The notes under the pieces are model-generated. The model saw only the letters and a program-made list of their open reading frames with translations, made no database searches and had not been told where the DNA came from. A program made the position numbers and the translations under genes. This document shows positions 14,225-22,393 of a DNA stretch of 24,776 nucleotides, piece by piece. The number at the start of each line of letters is the position of its first letter. Position 1 is the first letter of the stretch. The stretch is from an uncultured Chloracidobacterium sp. (GTDB taxonomy: Bacteria; Acidobacteriota; Blastocatellia; Pyrinomonadales; Pyrinomonadaceae): the NCBI GenBank assembly GCA_937941715.1, contig CALDGX010000171.1, positions 1 through 24,776 on the forward strand, in the 5' to 3' direction.

Positions 14225-17038
14225 ATGAAAAGTAAGTTCAAGATATCGATCATTGCGGTTTTTTCCTTTTTCGCGCTTTTGTTTTTTCTCGATCAGCCAT
14301 TTTCACGCTCGGTGACCGGCGCAAGCATGACAGTCACTCTTGCCGCTCCGACCGGTGTTACCGCTTCGGACAATGATTATGTGAACAAGGTCGGGATAAA
14401 CTGGCACACGATGCGGGCAGCGACCTTGTATCGGATCTATCGGAATACGACCAATGATCCGGGGAACGCGACGGACGTCGGCACAACGCCGGCCAATTAC
14501 TTTTTTGACGCGACCGCCGCTGCCGGGCAGAACTATTACTATTGGGTCCGGGCAGAAAACGGTGCGACAACCAGCCTTTTGAGTTCCCCTGACCAAGGCG
14601 TAAGGGCCGTTGGCGTAGTATTTCCCGGAATCTTTGACCCGCTCGAACCTCCGCCGGCATCGGCCGAGAATCCGGTCACGGCATCCAAAGCGTATCTTGG
14701 CAAGGCTCTCTTTTGGGACGAACAGATGTCCTCGACCCGAACTGTTTCGTGCGGTACCTGTCATCAGCCGGCGGCAGGCGGTTCGGATCCACGCACGGCG
14801 GTTGCGGGCAACCGGAGAATAAATCCCGGGCCGGACGCGACATTTGCCACGCTCGACGACATATTCGGTTCGCCGGGTGTACCGCAGAACAACGCCGACG
14901 GCACTTACTCATGGAACGCACTTTTTGGTTTCAAGGAGCAGGTCACAGGGCGTAAATCCCCAAGTTATCTGAATGCCGGATACGCACCGAACGGATTGTT
15001 CTGGGACGGCCGGGCGACCGATGCATTTCGCGACCCTATCTCCAACTCGATCCTGATCGCGTCAACAGCCGCTCTCGAAAGCCAGTCACTTGGCCCGCCG
15101 CTTTCGCCGGCCGAAATGTCCCATGGCAACCGCAACTGGACGCAGGTTGCCGCCAGAATGCAGGTTTCGAAACCGCTTGCGCTGGCTTCAAACATACCTC
15201 CTGCATTAAACGCGTGGATCGGCGGACGTTCATATCCCGAATTGTTCGAAGAGGCTTTTGGAACGCCTGATGTGACTCCGGCGAGGATCGCGATGGCGAT
15301 CGGAACTCATGAGCGAACGCTCTTTTCGGACCGTACCCCGCTCGACCGAGACCTACAGGGGATCGAGCCGTTGACGGCATCCGAGATCAACGGTCGGAAC
15401 GTGTTCATCGATCGGAACTGCAACTCGTGTCATAACGGGGCCCTGTTAAGCGATCATGCGTTTCATAATATCGGCGTGCGGCCTCAAAGCGATGACCTAG
15501 GGCGCGGCGGCATATCAAATCAGACGGTCGACAACGGAAGCTTTAAGACGCCGAATCTCAGAAATCTCTCGATCCGCGGGCCATTTATGCACAACGGCCG
15601 ATTTGCCACGGTCGAGGATGTGGTGGACTTTTACAATCGCGGCGGCGATTTTGACGCGCCGAACATCGACCACGACCTCATAAGGCCCTTGAATATGACA
15701 CCGCAGGAAAAGTCGGACCTTGCGGCATTTCTAAAGCGGCCGCTCACCGACCTAAGGGTGCAGAATGAACTGCCGCCGTTCGATCGTCCGCAACTCTACA
15801 CCGAATCGAATCGGGTACCGGTCGTCTCAGGTACCGGAAGGCCGGGAACGGGAAGTGCGGTACCGGTCGTGACGGCGATCGAGCCGCCGTTGGTCGGGAA
15901 CCCGAGTTTTGCCGTCGCCGTATCGAATGCCCTCGGCGGTTCGGCTGCGGTCCTGGTCGTCAATTCGAGCGATCCGGGCGTTGGAGCGTCGATCCCCGCG
16001 TCGGGCTCGTTCGCAAGGATCCAAACAACCCTGGGCGGATCCGGCGGCGGGAACGGAACGGCGTCTGTCAGTCTTTCGATACCAAATAATCCGGTACTGA
16101 TCGGCCAGACCTTCTATGGACGCTGGTATGTGACGGACGCGGCGGCCGTAAACGGATTTTCGGTGTCGCAGGTATTCCAGTTTACGATCTTTGGTACGTC
16201 GACGGGTCAGCGAACGCCGTTCGACTTCGACGGCGATACAAAAACCGATCTTTCGATATTTCGGCCTGCTCAAGGCGAATGGTGGTATCTGAAGAGCACG
16301 ACCGGCGGTAACGGAGCGACGCAGTTCGGTTCGTCGACGGATACGATCGTACCGGCCGATTACACCGGCGACGGCAAGACCGATATTGCGTTTTTCCGGC
16401 CGTCGACCGGATTCTGGTACGTACTGCGAAGCGATGACTACTCGTTCTACGCATTCCCGTTTGGAGCAAGCGGCGATGTTCCGGTCTCGGCCGACTATGA
16501 CGCGGACGGCAAAGCCGATGCCGGCGTTTTCCGGCCTTCCAACTCGACGTGGTATATCTCAAACTCGGGCGGCGGCACCACGATCGCACAGTTCGGCTCG
16601 GCCGGAGACGTTCCGGTCGCGGCTGATTATGACGGTGATGGAAAAGCCGATACCGGCATTTTCCGGCCCTCGCTCGGACAATGGTGGATACAGCGTAGTA
16701 CGGCCGGCCTTTTGGCGGTACAGTTCGGCCAGAATGGCGACAAGACCGTGCCGGGTGACTTCACGGGTGACGGCAAGGCGGACATCGCCTATTTCAGGCC
16801 CTCGACCGGTTTCTGGACGATCCTGAGGAGCGAGAACCTGTCGTTCTATGCTTTCCCGTTCGGGACCACCGGTGACGTGCCCGTTGCCGGCGACTATGAT
16901 GGGGACGGCAAGATCGACGCCGCGGTGTTCCGTACGTCAAACTCGACGTGGTACGCGGCAAGATCGACCGCGGGAACGCTCATCCAGCAGTTCGGCCAGG
17001 CCGGCGACCTGGCGGTTCCGAGTGCCTTTGTTCGGTAG
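14225..17038 (+). CDS. Exported di-haem cytochrome c peroxidase with FnIII and FG-GAP repeat domains
   Basis: This 937-residue protein has an N-terminal membrane/signal helix (about 5-22). Residues 40-130 form an FnIII-like module (PTGVTASDNDYVNKVGINWH onward). The MauG/CCP peroxidase domain follows at about 150-510, with two c-type haem sites CGTCH (C176, C179, H180) and CNSCH (C399, C402, H403), the RKSPSYLNAGYAPNGLFWDGR segment, and MHNGRF with M455 as a possible haem ligand. Residues 545-660 look like an immunoglobulin-type domain. Six FG-GAP/VCBS-like repeats follow (665-937), each with a DxDGDxxxD calcium-type loop and FRPSxxxWY. Ordinary bacterial CCPs are about 330-350 residues, so this is a large multidomain extracellular or surface form. 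It probably reduces peroxide or oxidises a partner. It has no PEP-CTERM tail. Confidence 0.9.
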   Translation: MKSKFKISIIAVFSFFALLFFLDQPFSRSVTGASMTVTLAAPTGVTASDNDYVNKVGINWHTMRAATLYRIYRNTTNDPGNATDVGTTPANYFFDATAAAGQNYYYWVRAENGATTSLLSSPDQGVRAVGVVFPGIFDPLEPPPASAENPVTASKAYLGKALFWDEQMSSTRTVSCGTCHQPAAGGSDPRTAVAGNRRINPGPDATFATLDDIFGSPGVPQNNADGTYSWNALFGFKEQVTGRKSPSYLNAGYAPNGLFWDGRATDAFRDPISNSILIASTAALESQSLGPPLSPAEMSHGNRNWTQVAARMQVSKPLALASNIPPALNAWIGGRSYPELFEEAFGTPDVTPARIAMAIGTHERTLFSDRTPLDRDLQGIEPLTASEINGRNVFIDRNCNSCHNGALLSDHAFHNIGVRPQSDDLGRGGISNQTVDNGSFKTPNLRNLSIRGPFMHNGRFATVEDVVDFYNRGGDFDAPNIDHDLIRPLNMTPQEKSDLAAFLKRPLTDLRVQNELPPFDRPQLYTESNRVPVVSGTGRPGTGSAVPVVTAIEPPLVGNPSFAVAVSNALGGSAAVLVVNSSDPGVGASIPASGSFARIQTTLGGSGGGNGTASVSLSIPNNPVLIGQTFYGRWYVTDAAAVNGFSVSQVFQFTIFGTSTGQRTPFDFDGDTKTDLSIFRPAQGEWWYLKSTTGGNGATQFGSSTDTIVPADYTGDGKTDIAFFRPSTGFWYVLRSDDYSFYAFPFGASGDVPVSADYDADGKADAGVFRPSNSTWYISNSGGGTTIAQFGSAGDVPVAADYDGDGKADTGIFRPSLGQWWIQRSTAGLLAVQFGQNGDKTVPGDFTGDGKADIAYFRPSTGFWTILRSENLSFYAFPFGTTGDVPVAGDYDGDGKIDAAVFRTSNSTWYAARSTAGTLIQQFGQAGDLAVPSAFVR
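16220..17029 (+). repeat. Six FG-GAP-like coding repeats in a duplicated three-unit block
   Basis: Aspartate-rich loops recur every 44-45 residues (near 667, 712, 757, 801, 845 and 890 of the peroxidase protein). Units 1-3 resemble units 4-6 in order: units 2 and 5 share FRPSTGFW and SFYAFPFG, units 3 and 6 share SNSTWY, and units 1 and 4 share a WW core. This points to duplication of a block of about 134 residues. The DNA copies have diverged clearly, so the event is not recent. Confidence 0.85.
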
Positions 17039-17064
17039 CCCGAAACAGGGTTCGCCGATAAATG

Positions 17065-17102
17065 ATAAATGCCCGACAGTCCTGAGACTGCCGGGCATTT
17101 AT
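17065..17102. terminator. Bidirectional stem-loop terminator
   Basis: ATAAATGCCCGACAGTC (17065-17081) pairs with GACTGCCGGGCATTTAT (17086-17102) around a 4-nt loop. There is one A-C mismatch on the plus strand and a G-U pair on the minus strand. A-rich and T-rich flanks on both sides make it usable in both directions for the convergent peroxidase and nrdJ genes. Confidence 0.88.
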
Positions 17103-17124
17103 TCTTGCGTCGAGAAAGCGAGCC

Positions 17125-19635
17125 TTACTTACATTTTGAGTATCCGCAGTCACGGCAGGAGTCGCAGCCTGAAACATGCTCTAGCTGACCGCCGCATTCG
17201 GGGCACTCGCTGATCATTGACGACATTGATAGACCGCTCGTCTCGGTAGCCTGTGATTTAGCGATCGCACGCTCCGATTCAGGTAGATTCTTTAACCGGC
17301 GGTCGATCAGCAATAGACACTCGGCAACTGCCTGTTCGGGTGAGGTAAGCAACCTTTCGTTGAACCAGACCGCATGCGTCGCGGTCACCTTGTTCAGGCT
17401 GCGGGCCACATCCTTTGCGTCAAATCCACCACGGAGCATTTTTGAGGCCAGCAGGCCGACCCCGGCACTGATCGGTCCCGCAACGAACACCTCGAGTATC
17501 CGCTGTCCGTCGTGATTGACCGTAACGTACAGATTCTGTCCCTCGAACGGTATCCGCCAGGTCGAGCCCTGCAGTTCGCGAGGACGTTCGACACGAAGGG
17601 CCGCGTCGATATGGGGTTCGGCGTTTACAGACTCATGAGCGGCATCGCTCGAACCCTTTTCGTCCGCTTTGGCCGTCGACTTCATACTGTTTAGCACCTG
17701 CCCCTCGCGGCTGCCGTCGCGATAGTAGCTGACGGCCTTGCATCCGAGCTTGCGTGCCAGGTGATAAAGCTCATCAACCGACTCGATGGTGTCGTCGTTA
17801 GATCCGTTGCAGGTCTTGGAGATCGCGTTATCGACGTGCTTCTGAGCAGCGGCTAGGACCCTGACGTGATCGAGCGAGCTGATGCTCATCGCCGAAATGA
17901 ACTGCTCCGGCAGTTCGGCCTCGTGCTCGACGACGTATTCCGCTGCCGACTTGATCGAAGCCTCATTTGTCTGATCGACCTCTATCCCAAGGGCTTTTGC
18001 GGCAGCCGTATGGACGTAGGTCCTGGTGCCGAGCGTGTCCTGACGGACATACGCCCACGAGAAATTAGGCTCGATGCCCGAGGAGGTTTCGGCGACGAGC
18101 GAGATCGTGCCCGTCGGGGCGATCGTCGTCACCTCGTAATTTCGCGGCGTCAGCGGAATGTCACGCGGGATGCCGATCTCGTCGTAGATGAACGTTGAAT
18201 AAGATTCGCGATTCGCTTCAAACTCGGGGAACACGCCTTTTTCGCGGCCGAGGCTGAGCGACGCAAGCCACGATTCACGCCGGACAAAGCCCATCAGCCT
18301 TTCCATCAGGACAAGCGATTGGTCGCTGCCGTACGTGATCCCGAGTTTTAGGCAAAGATCGGCAAAGCCCATGATGCCGAGTCCGACCGGCCGGGTCCGC
18401 TTAACAACGTCGTCGATCTCCGGCAGCGGAAAATAGCCGGCGTCAACGACATTGTCCAGAAATCTCGTGCTCAAGTGCGTCGTGTGCGAGAGGCGTTCCC
18501 AATCGATCGTACCTTCGCCGTTGACCGTCGTGTAGAACTTTGCAACGTCGATCGAACCCAGATTGCAAGAGTTATTAAAGTGCAATTGCTGCTCACCGCA
18601 CGGGTTACACGCATAGATCGGGCCCATTGAGGCCATCAGGTGATTATGGCGGTTAACCTCGTCGATGAATATGATCCCGGGCTCAGCATACTTGTGTGCC
18701 GACGCTATTATCCGGTTCCAGACGTCCGGAGCGAAAACCATGCCGGGCATCGGCGGTTCTTCGATAATGCAGTCCGAAAGGTCTGCAGTTTCAAAAGCGA
18801 GTTTATCGGCAAAGGTGACGGGCGAGCCGTCCGGACGGCGGTACACGGCGTAATCACGGCCTGTTACGGCGTCGTAGACGGGTTGGGTCCAGGGTTCGCC
18901 CTTGAATTCGGTTTGAAACCAAACCCCGCTATCAACGGCATCCATGAATAGGTCGGTGACCGTCACCGAGATATTGAAATTGGTCAAGCTCGACTGGTCA
19001 TTCTTGGCGTGGATGAATCTCAGAATGTCGGGGTGTGAAACGCTCAGGATACCCATGTTAGCGCCGCGGCGGACGCCTCCCTGCTTCACGACCTCGGTCG
19101 TCTGATTGACGATGTTCATGAAACTCACCGGACCCGAGGCGACCCCGCGAGTCGAGTTGACCATCGAACCGGCCGGCCGCAGAAATTCATAGGTCATTCC
19201 CGTACCGCCGCCGGTCTGGTGAATTATCGCGACGTTTTGTGCGTGTTCCATGATGCCCTCGATCGAGTCGGGCACGTTCAGCACAAAACAGGCGGCAAGC
19301 TGCCCCTTGGGTTTTCCGGCGTTTACCAGGCAAGGTGTGTTCGGAATAAACTCCCGGGCCAGCATGACGTTTGTCATGTCCGTGTAGAATCTATGCTGTT
19401 TTGTCGGGTCCGTTTCGGCCTTTGAGACGTGGCCGACGACTCGCCGAACGATATCGGACCAGGTTTCGAGCGGGTCACCATGCTCATTTTTGAGCGAGTA
19501 CCTTAGAGTGACGACTTTCTGAGCGTTAAGGCCAAGCGGCGCGATCTCGCGGCCGGCCGCCGCCGCGGTTCCATTGCCGTTGCCATTACCATTTTGCTGG
19601 ATCGAAAAGCCGGCGGACTCGGTAACTGTGCTCAT
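17125..19635 (-). CDS. nrdJ: Adenosylcobalamin-dependent (class II) ribonucleoside-diphosphate reductase
   Basis: The enzyme makes deoxyribonucleotides using a B12-derived radical and needs no oxygen. The 836-residue protein carries the active-site motif NPCGEQQL (N344, C346 thiyl radical, E348), the redox cysteine pair C116 (QLAACFVL) and C357 (NSCNLGSI), the entrance segment NTPCLVNAG, and PTGTISL. The C-terminal tail (811-835) has six cysteines (CPEC, CDSCRDC, CGYSKC), which fits a zinc-binding and disulfide-relay tail. The N-terminus has a short Asn-Gly repeat (about 15-22), probably a flexible linker before the start of the fold. An AGGAG ribosome site lies 11 bases upstream of the ATG. 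The gene stands alone and has its own promoter with NrdR sites. No class I or III reductase is in view. Confidence 0.95.
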   Translation of the reverse strand: MSTVTESAGFSIQQNGNGNGNGTAAAAGREIAPLGLNAQKVVTLRYSLKNEHGDPLETWSDIVRRVVGHVSKAETDPTKQHRFYTDMTNVMLAREFIPNTPCLVNAGKPKGQLAACFVLNVPDSIEGIMEHAQNVAIIHQTGGGTGMTYEFLRPAGSMVNSTRGVASGPVSFMNIVNQTTEVVKQGGVRRGANMGILSVSHPDILRFIHAKNDQSSLTNFNISVTVTDLFMDAVDSGVWFQTEFKGEPWTQPVYDAVTGRDYAVYRRPDGSPVTFADKLAFETADLSDCIIEEPPMPGMVFAPDVWNRIIASAHKYAEPGIIFIDEVNRHNHLMASMGPIYACNPCGEQQLHFNNSCNLGSIDVAKFYTTVNGEGTIDWERLSHTTHLSTRFLDNVVDAGYFPLPEIDDVVKRTRPVGLGIMGFADLCLKLGITYGSDQSLVLMERLMGFVRRESWLASLSLGREKGVFPEFEANRESYSTFIYDEIGIPRDIPLTPRNYEVTTIAPTGTISLVAETSSGIEPNFSWAYVRQDTLGTRTYVHTAAAKALGIEVDQTNEASIKSAAEYVVEHEAELPEQFISAMSISSLDHVRVLAAAQKHVDNAISKTCNGSNDDTIESVDELYHLARKLGCKAVSYYRDGSREGQVLNSMKSTAKADEKGSSDAAHESVNAEPHIDAALRVERPRELQGSTWRIPFEGQNLYVTVNHDGQRILEVFVAGPISAGVGLLASKMLRGGFDAKDVARSLNKVTATHAVWFNERLLTSPEQAVAECLLLIDRRLKNLPESERAIAKSQATETSGLSMSSMISECPECGGQLEHVSGCDSCRDCGYSKCK

Positions 19636-19646
19636 TTGCTGAAGGT

Positions 19647-19651
19647 CTCCT
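19647..19651 (-). promoter_or_regulatory. Ribosome binding site of nrdJ
   Basis: AGGAG on the minus strand lies 11 bases before the nrdJ ATG (19635). It is one of the few clear Shine-Dalgarno sequences in this window and fixes the start, although the spacing is slightly long. Confidence 0.6.
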
Positions 19652-19786
19652 CTAAATAATTTGTCGAAATGTAACTGGTTTTCTGTATCAAAAGTTTAAC
19701 ATTCGAGTCAAAAATTCGGAACGTTGCAACCGAACATTTGGGGCGGCGAGAGGAACTTATTTTGTCAGGGACTCGAAATCGAACGA

Positions 19787-19802
19787 ACACAATATCGCAT
19801 AC
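19787..19802 (-). promoter_or_regulatory. Weak second NrdR box overlapping the nrdJ -10
   Basis: ACACAATATCGCATAC matches the left half of the NrdR consensus (ACACWATAT) but only weakly the right half. Its centre is 44 bp from the strong box, about four helix turns, and it covers the likely -10 element. A pair of boxes at whole-turn spacing is the usual NrdR layout, which supports it despite the poor half-site. Confidence 0.45.
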
Positions 19803-19820
19803 TCTGAAAGTCGTTGTCAA
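19791..19820 (-). promoter_or_regulatory. nrdJ promoter
   Basis: On the minus strand a perfect TTGACA (19815-19820) is followed after 18 bp by GATATT (19791-19796), preceded by TG at the extended -10 position. The transcript would start near 19784 and carry a leader of about 150 bases. The NrdR-like sites flank and overlap this promoter. Confidence 0.55.
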
Positions 19821-19830
19821 CAAAATTCGG

Positions 19831-19846
19831 CCACCATATATTGTGG
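19831..19846. promoter_or_regulatory. NrdR box upstream of nrdJ
   Basis: CCACCATATATTGTGG matches the near-palindromic NrdR consensus (ACACWATATATWGTGT) at 13 of 16 positions. It lies about 10 bp upstream of the nrdJ -35 element. NrdR is a zinc/ATP-cone repressor of ribonucleotide reductase genes, so nrdJ is probably repressed when deoxynucleotides are plentiful. Confidence 0.72.
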
Positions 19847-19957
19847 TAATACCAGTTATTACAACAACTACAAGGATAAGTTGATGTATATCATTAACTT
19901 ATGACAATTTCGCGGCGGATTTGACAACCACGGCACGATTTATTGACACTCGATCGT

Positions 19958-20845
19958 ATGGACAAGTTGATACACGGCACCGCCGCAGACGGTACAGTTA
20001 GGGTCCTGGCGGCCATCACAACAGATACGACAGCCGAGGCGATCCGCCGCCACGGAACGTCTCCGACCGCGTCCGCGGCACTCGGGCGGCTGATGACCGG
20101 AGCACTGCTGCTCGGCTCGACATTGAAGAACTCTGACCGTCTGACCGCTCGAATAGAGTGCACCGGGCCGATAGGCGGCGTCACGGCCGAAGCGAACGCG
20201 GTCGGCGAGGTTCGCGGATTTGTTAAAGAGCCGCTTGCCGAATTACCGCTCAAGCCGAACGGGAAATTTGACGTCAGCGGCGTCGTCGGCGAAGGAATGC
20301 TTCATGTAATTCGGGAAACGGGCCTCGAGGTCGGGCTGAAATTGGAACCGTATGTCGGTTCGGTGCCGATCACGTCGGGCGAGATCGCCGAGGACCTGGC
20401 ATACTATCTTGCAAAATCCGAACAGATACCGTCTGCCGTACTTCTCGGTGTGCTCCTAAACAACCGGCAACCATATGTTGCGGCATCGGGCGGTGTCTTG
20501 GTGCAGATGATGCCCGGTGCGAATGACCACATTATCACGATGATCGAAGACACTATCATGCACGCACCGCATATCACCGAGGTGATCAAGGAAGGTGCCG
20601 GGCCCGAGGACCTGGTCAAACTGGCCCTCGGCATCATCGACTATGAGATCCTGGAGGAAAAGCCCGTGAGCTTCAGGTGCAGTTGTTCATACGAGCGGGC
20701 GTTGAAGACGATCGCGTCTCTTGGCCCCGACGAGATCAAGTCGATGATCGAGCACGACGACGGGGCGACCATGCACTGCGGCTTTTGTAATGAATCTTTT
20801 GTTGTTTCGGTCGATGACCTTCGAGGGATGTTGGGTCAGTCTTGA
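19958..20845 (+). CDS. hslO: Redox-regulated chaperone Hsp33
   Basis: Hsp33 is a cytosolic holdase that is switched on when oxidants release zinc from its C-terminal cysteines. The 295-residue protein has the full family length (292 in E. coli). The zinc site is CSC (C241, C243) and CGFC (C274, C277), and the 31-residue gap between the pairs equals that of E. coli. Other family marks are SPTASAALGRLMTGALLL near the start, GPIGGVTAEAN, and LVQMMPGA in the central domain. The ATG at 19958 is chosen because MDKLIHGTA fits the known N-terminus; a TTG at 19943 adds only five residues. Its 3' end overlaps the convergent flavin reductase gene by 10 bp. Confidence 0.95.
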   Translation: MDKLIHGTAADGTVRVLAAITTDTTAEAIRRHGTSPTASAALGRLMTGALLLGSTLKNSDRLTARIECTGPIGGVTAEANAVGEVRGFVKEPLAELPLKPNGKFDVSGVVGEGMLHVIRETGLEVGLKLEPYVGSVPITSGEIAEDLAYYLAKSEQIPSAVLLGVLLNNRQPYVAASGGVLVQMMPGANDHIITMIEDTIMHAPHITEVIKEGAGPEDLVKLALGIIDYEILEEKPVSFRCSCSYERALKTIASLGPDEIKSMIEHDDGATMHCGFCNESFVVSVDDLRGMLGQS

Positions 20846-21333
20846 TCGGCCGGCGGCACGGCCCCTAAGTGCCGATACGATCCATTGAAGTAGGTCAGCG
20901 GCTCACCGCTGCGGATGACCGCGTTTTCGATCTCACCGAAAAAGACAGTGTGGTCGCCGCTGACGACGGAGTTGGCGATCCGGCATTCAAGTGACGCCAA
21001 CGTACCGTCAAGTATCGGGATCCCGGCTCTCGACAACTCGTATCCGACGCCGTCAAACTTGTCGAGAAACGGAGTTGCGAATTGCTGCGAAACGGCTGCC
21101 TGATCGCTTTTTAGTATATTCACAACGAACAGCCCCGATTCACCAAAGGCGTAATGGCTGGCGGTCGCATTGTCTATACAGACCAGCACTATCGGCGGCT
21201 CAAGTGAGACCGACGCAAACGCCGAGACAGTTATGCCGTGAAGACGTCCGTCCGCATCGCGAGTCGTGACAACGGTAATGCCGCTCGCAAACTTAGACAG
21301 GGCGGCTCGAAACTCGTCGTTGGTGATCGGCAT
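20836..21333 (-). CDS. Flavin reductase family protein (FMN-binding split barrel)
   Basis: This is a 165-residue protein of the HpaC/DIM6-type flavin reductase family, which uses NAD(P)H to reduce FMN or FAD, often for a partner monooxygenase. Visible family features are the start FRAALSKFASGITVVTT, then GITVSAFASVSLEPPIVLVCID, FVVNILKSDQ, and the GDHTVFFGEIENA segment with the metal/flavin-proximal histidine, ending in YFNGSYRHLG. No partner monooxygenase lies beside it; the P450 is 15 kb away and would not normally use free flavin. It is convergent with hslO with a 10-bp 3' overlap and divergent from ispA. A role as a general flavin or ferric reductase is equally possible. Confidence 0.9.
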   Translation of the reverse strand: MPITNDEFRAALSKFASGITVVTTRDADGRLHGITVSAFASVSLEPPIVLVCIDNATASHYAFGESGLFVVNILKSDQAAVSQQFATPFLDKFDGVGYELSRAGIPILDGTLASLECRIANSVVSGDHTVFFGEIENAVIRSGEPLTYFNGSYRHLGAVPPADQD

Positions 21334-21445
21334 AAAAAGTTATCGGGTCAACGAATAAACGCTATCGAAAAAACGGCAAGTCGTCAACAAAACGGGTGCC
21401 GGCAGCTTTGCGGCCGTGCGGCCTAAAAGGATATTCTCTTAACTA

Positions 21446-22333
21446 GTGGTTGATCTGGCAAAGTTCATTGGCGAATCTCGGGAACTCGTTAATTCCGAAT
21501 TAGACCGTTTGGTGCCATCGGCCGACGTCGAGCCGGTGCGCCTGCATGAGGCTATCAGGTGGAGTTTGTTCGCCGGGGGCAAACGGTTTCGTCCGGCATT
21601 GCTCTTCGCCGCGGGTTCTGCTTTTGGGGCGGCGGCAGAAAAACTGGTGCGAACCGCAGCTGCGATCGAATTGATCCATACATTTTCACTCATCCACGAC
21701 GACCTTCCCGCAATGGACGACGATGACCTTCGGAGGGGCCGTTTGACCTGTCACAAAAAGTACGGTGAAGCCACCGCGATACTCGCCGGCGACGCTCTCC
21801 AGACACTCGCGTTCAAGGCGATCGCCGACGACGGCGGACTTAGCTTTGAGGTGCGAACGCGGCTTATTTCAATGATCGCCGACGCCTCAGGCTCGCCGGT
21901 CGGAATGGTCGCCGGGCAGCAGATGGACCTCGAGGCCGAGGGGCGTGATGTCGGGTTTGATCATCTTCAGCGTATCCATTCGTGGAAGACGGGGGCCTTG
22001 ATCGCCGCATCGGCGGCGTCGGGAGCGGTGATCGGCGGAGCGAGCATCGAAGATGTAAGCACAATTGAACGATTTGCCGGTAAACTCGGGCTACTATTCC
22101 AGATCACCGACGACATTATCGATATCACTCAGACATCCGAAACGCTCGGCAAGACCGCCGGAAAGGATGCAGGCGCCCAAAAGGCAACCTATCCCGGGCA
22201 ATTTGGGATCGAGCGGACGCGTGAACTGGCATCCGAAACAGCTGCCGAAGCTCGCCGTGAACTCGATCTGCTCGACGTCGACACGGCGTTGTTAAGAGAG
22301 ATCGTCGATCACACGCTGAACCGAACCTTCTGA
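21446..22333 (+). CDS. ispA: Short-chain polyprenyl diphosphate synthase (farnesyl/geranylgeranyl)
   Basis: This cytosolic enzyme condenses isopentenyl diphosphate with allylic diphosphates to make C15 or C20 precursors of quinones, carotenoids and longer carriers. The 295-residue length fits IspA. The first aspartate motif is DDLPAMD (D85-D91) in SLIHDDLPAMDDDDLRRG, of the six-spaced type seen in bacterial farnesyl synthases. The second is DDIID (222-226). KTGALI and GGKRFRP are also present. Chain length cannot be fixed from the sequence alone. The start is a GTG at 21446 with an AAGGA about 14 bases upstream. It lies 60 bp before the exosortase gene on the same strand and may supply lipid precursors for the same envelope system. 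Confidence 0.9.
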   Translation: MVDLAKFIGESRELVNSELDRLVPSADVEPVRLHEAIRWSLFAGGKRFRPALLFAAGSAFGAAAEKLVRTAAAIELIHTFSLIHDDLPAMDDDDLRRGRLTCHKKYGEATAILAGDALQTLAFKAIADDGGLSFEVRTRLISMIADASGSPVGMVAGQQMDLEAEGRDVGFDHLQRIHSWKTGALIAASAASGAVIGGASIEDVSTIERFAGKLGLLFQITDDIIDITQTSETLGKTAGKDAGAQKATYPGQFGIERTRELASETAAEARRELDLLDVDTALLREIVDHTLNRTF

Positions 22334-22393
22334 TCGCTCAAAGTACGAAGTTCGGAATATTCCGTTAATTCGGCCTTTCCTAACTGAGCAGCT

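Larger units (their letters stand above)
19636..19957. other. Divergent control region between nrdJ and hslO
   Basis: This 322-bp gap has no gene. It holds the nrdJ promoter, NrdR sites and ribosome site on the minus strand. The part next to hslO (19850-19957) is AT-rich with a TTGACA at 19921-19926, but no good -10 at the right distance was found. The cobalamin riboswitch core sequence was looked for on the nrdJ strand and not seen. Confidence 0.6.

Noticed and set aside
16900..17038. PEP-CTERM sorting tail on the repeat-bearing peroxidase
   Set aside because: The protein ends in AVPSAFVR with no terminal helix or basic cluster.
19567..19592. Short Asn-Gly codon repeat near the nrdJ start as a mobile or regulatory repeat
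   Set aside because: It is in frame and codes a flexible linker before the reductase fold.
19636..19957. Cobalamin riboswitch upstream of nrdJ
   Set aside because: The conserved B12-box core was looked for on the nrdJ strand and not found; NrdR boxes explain the control better.
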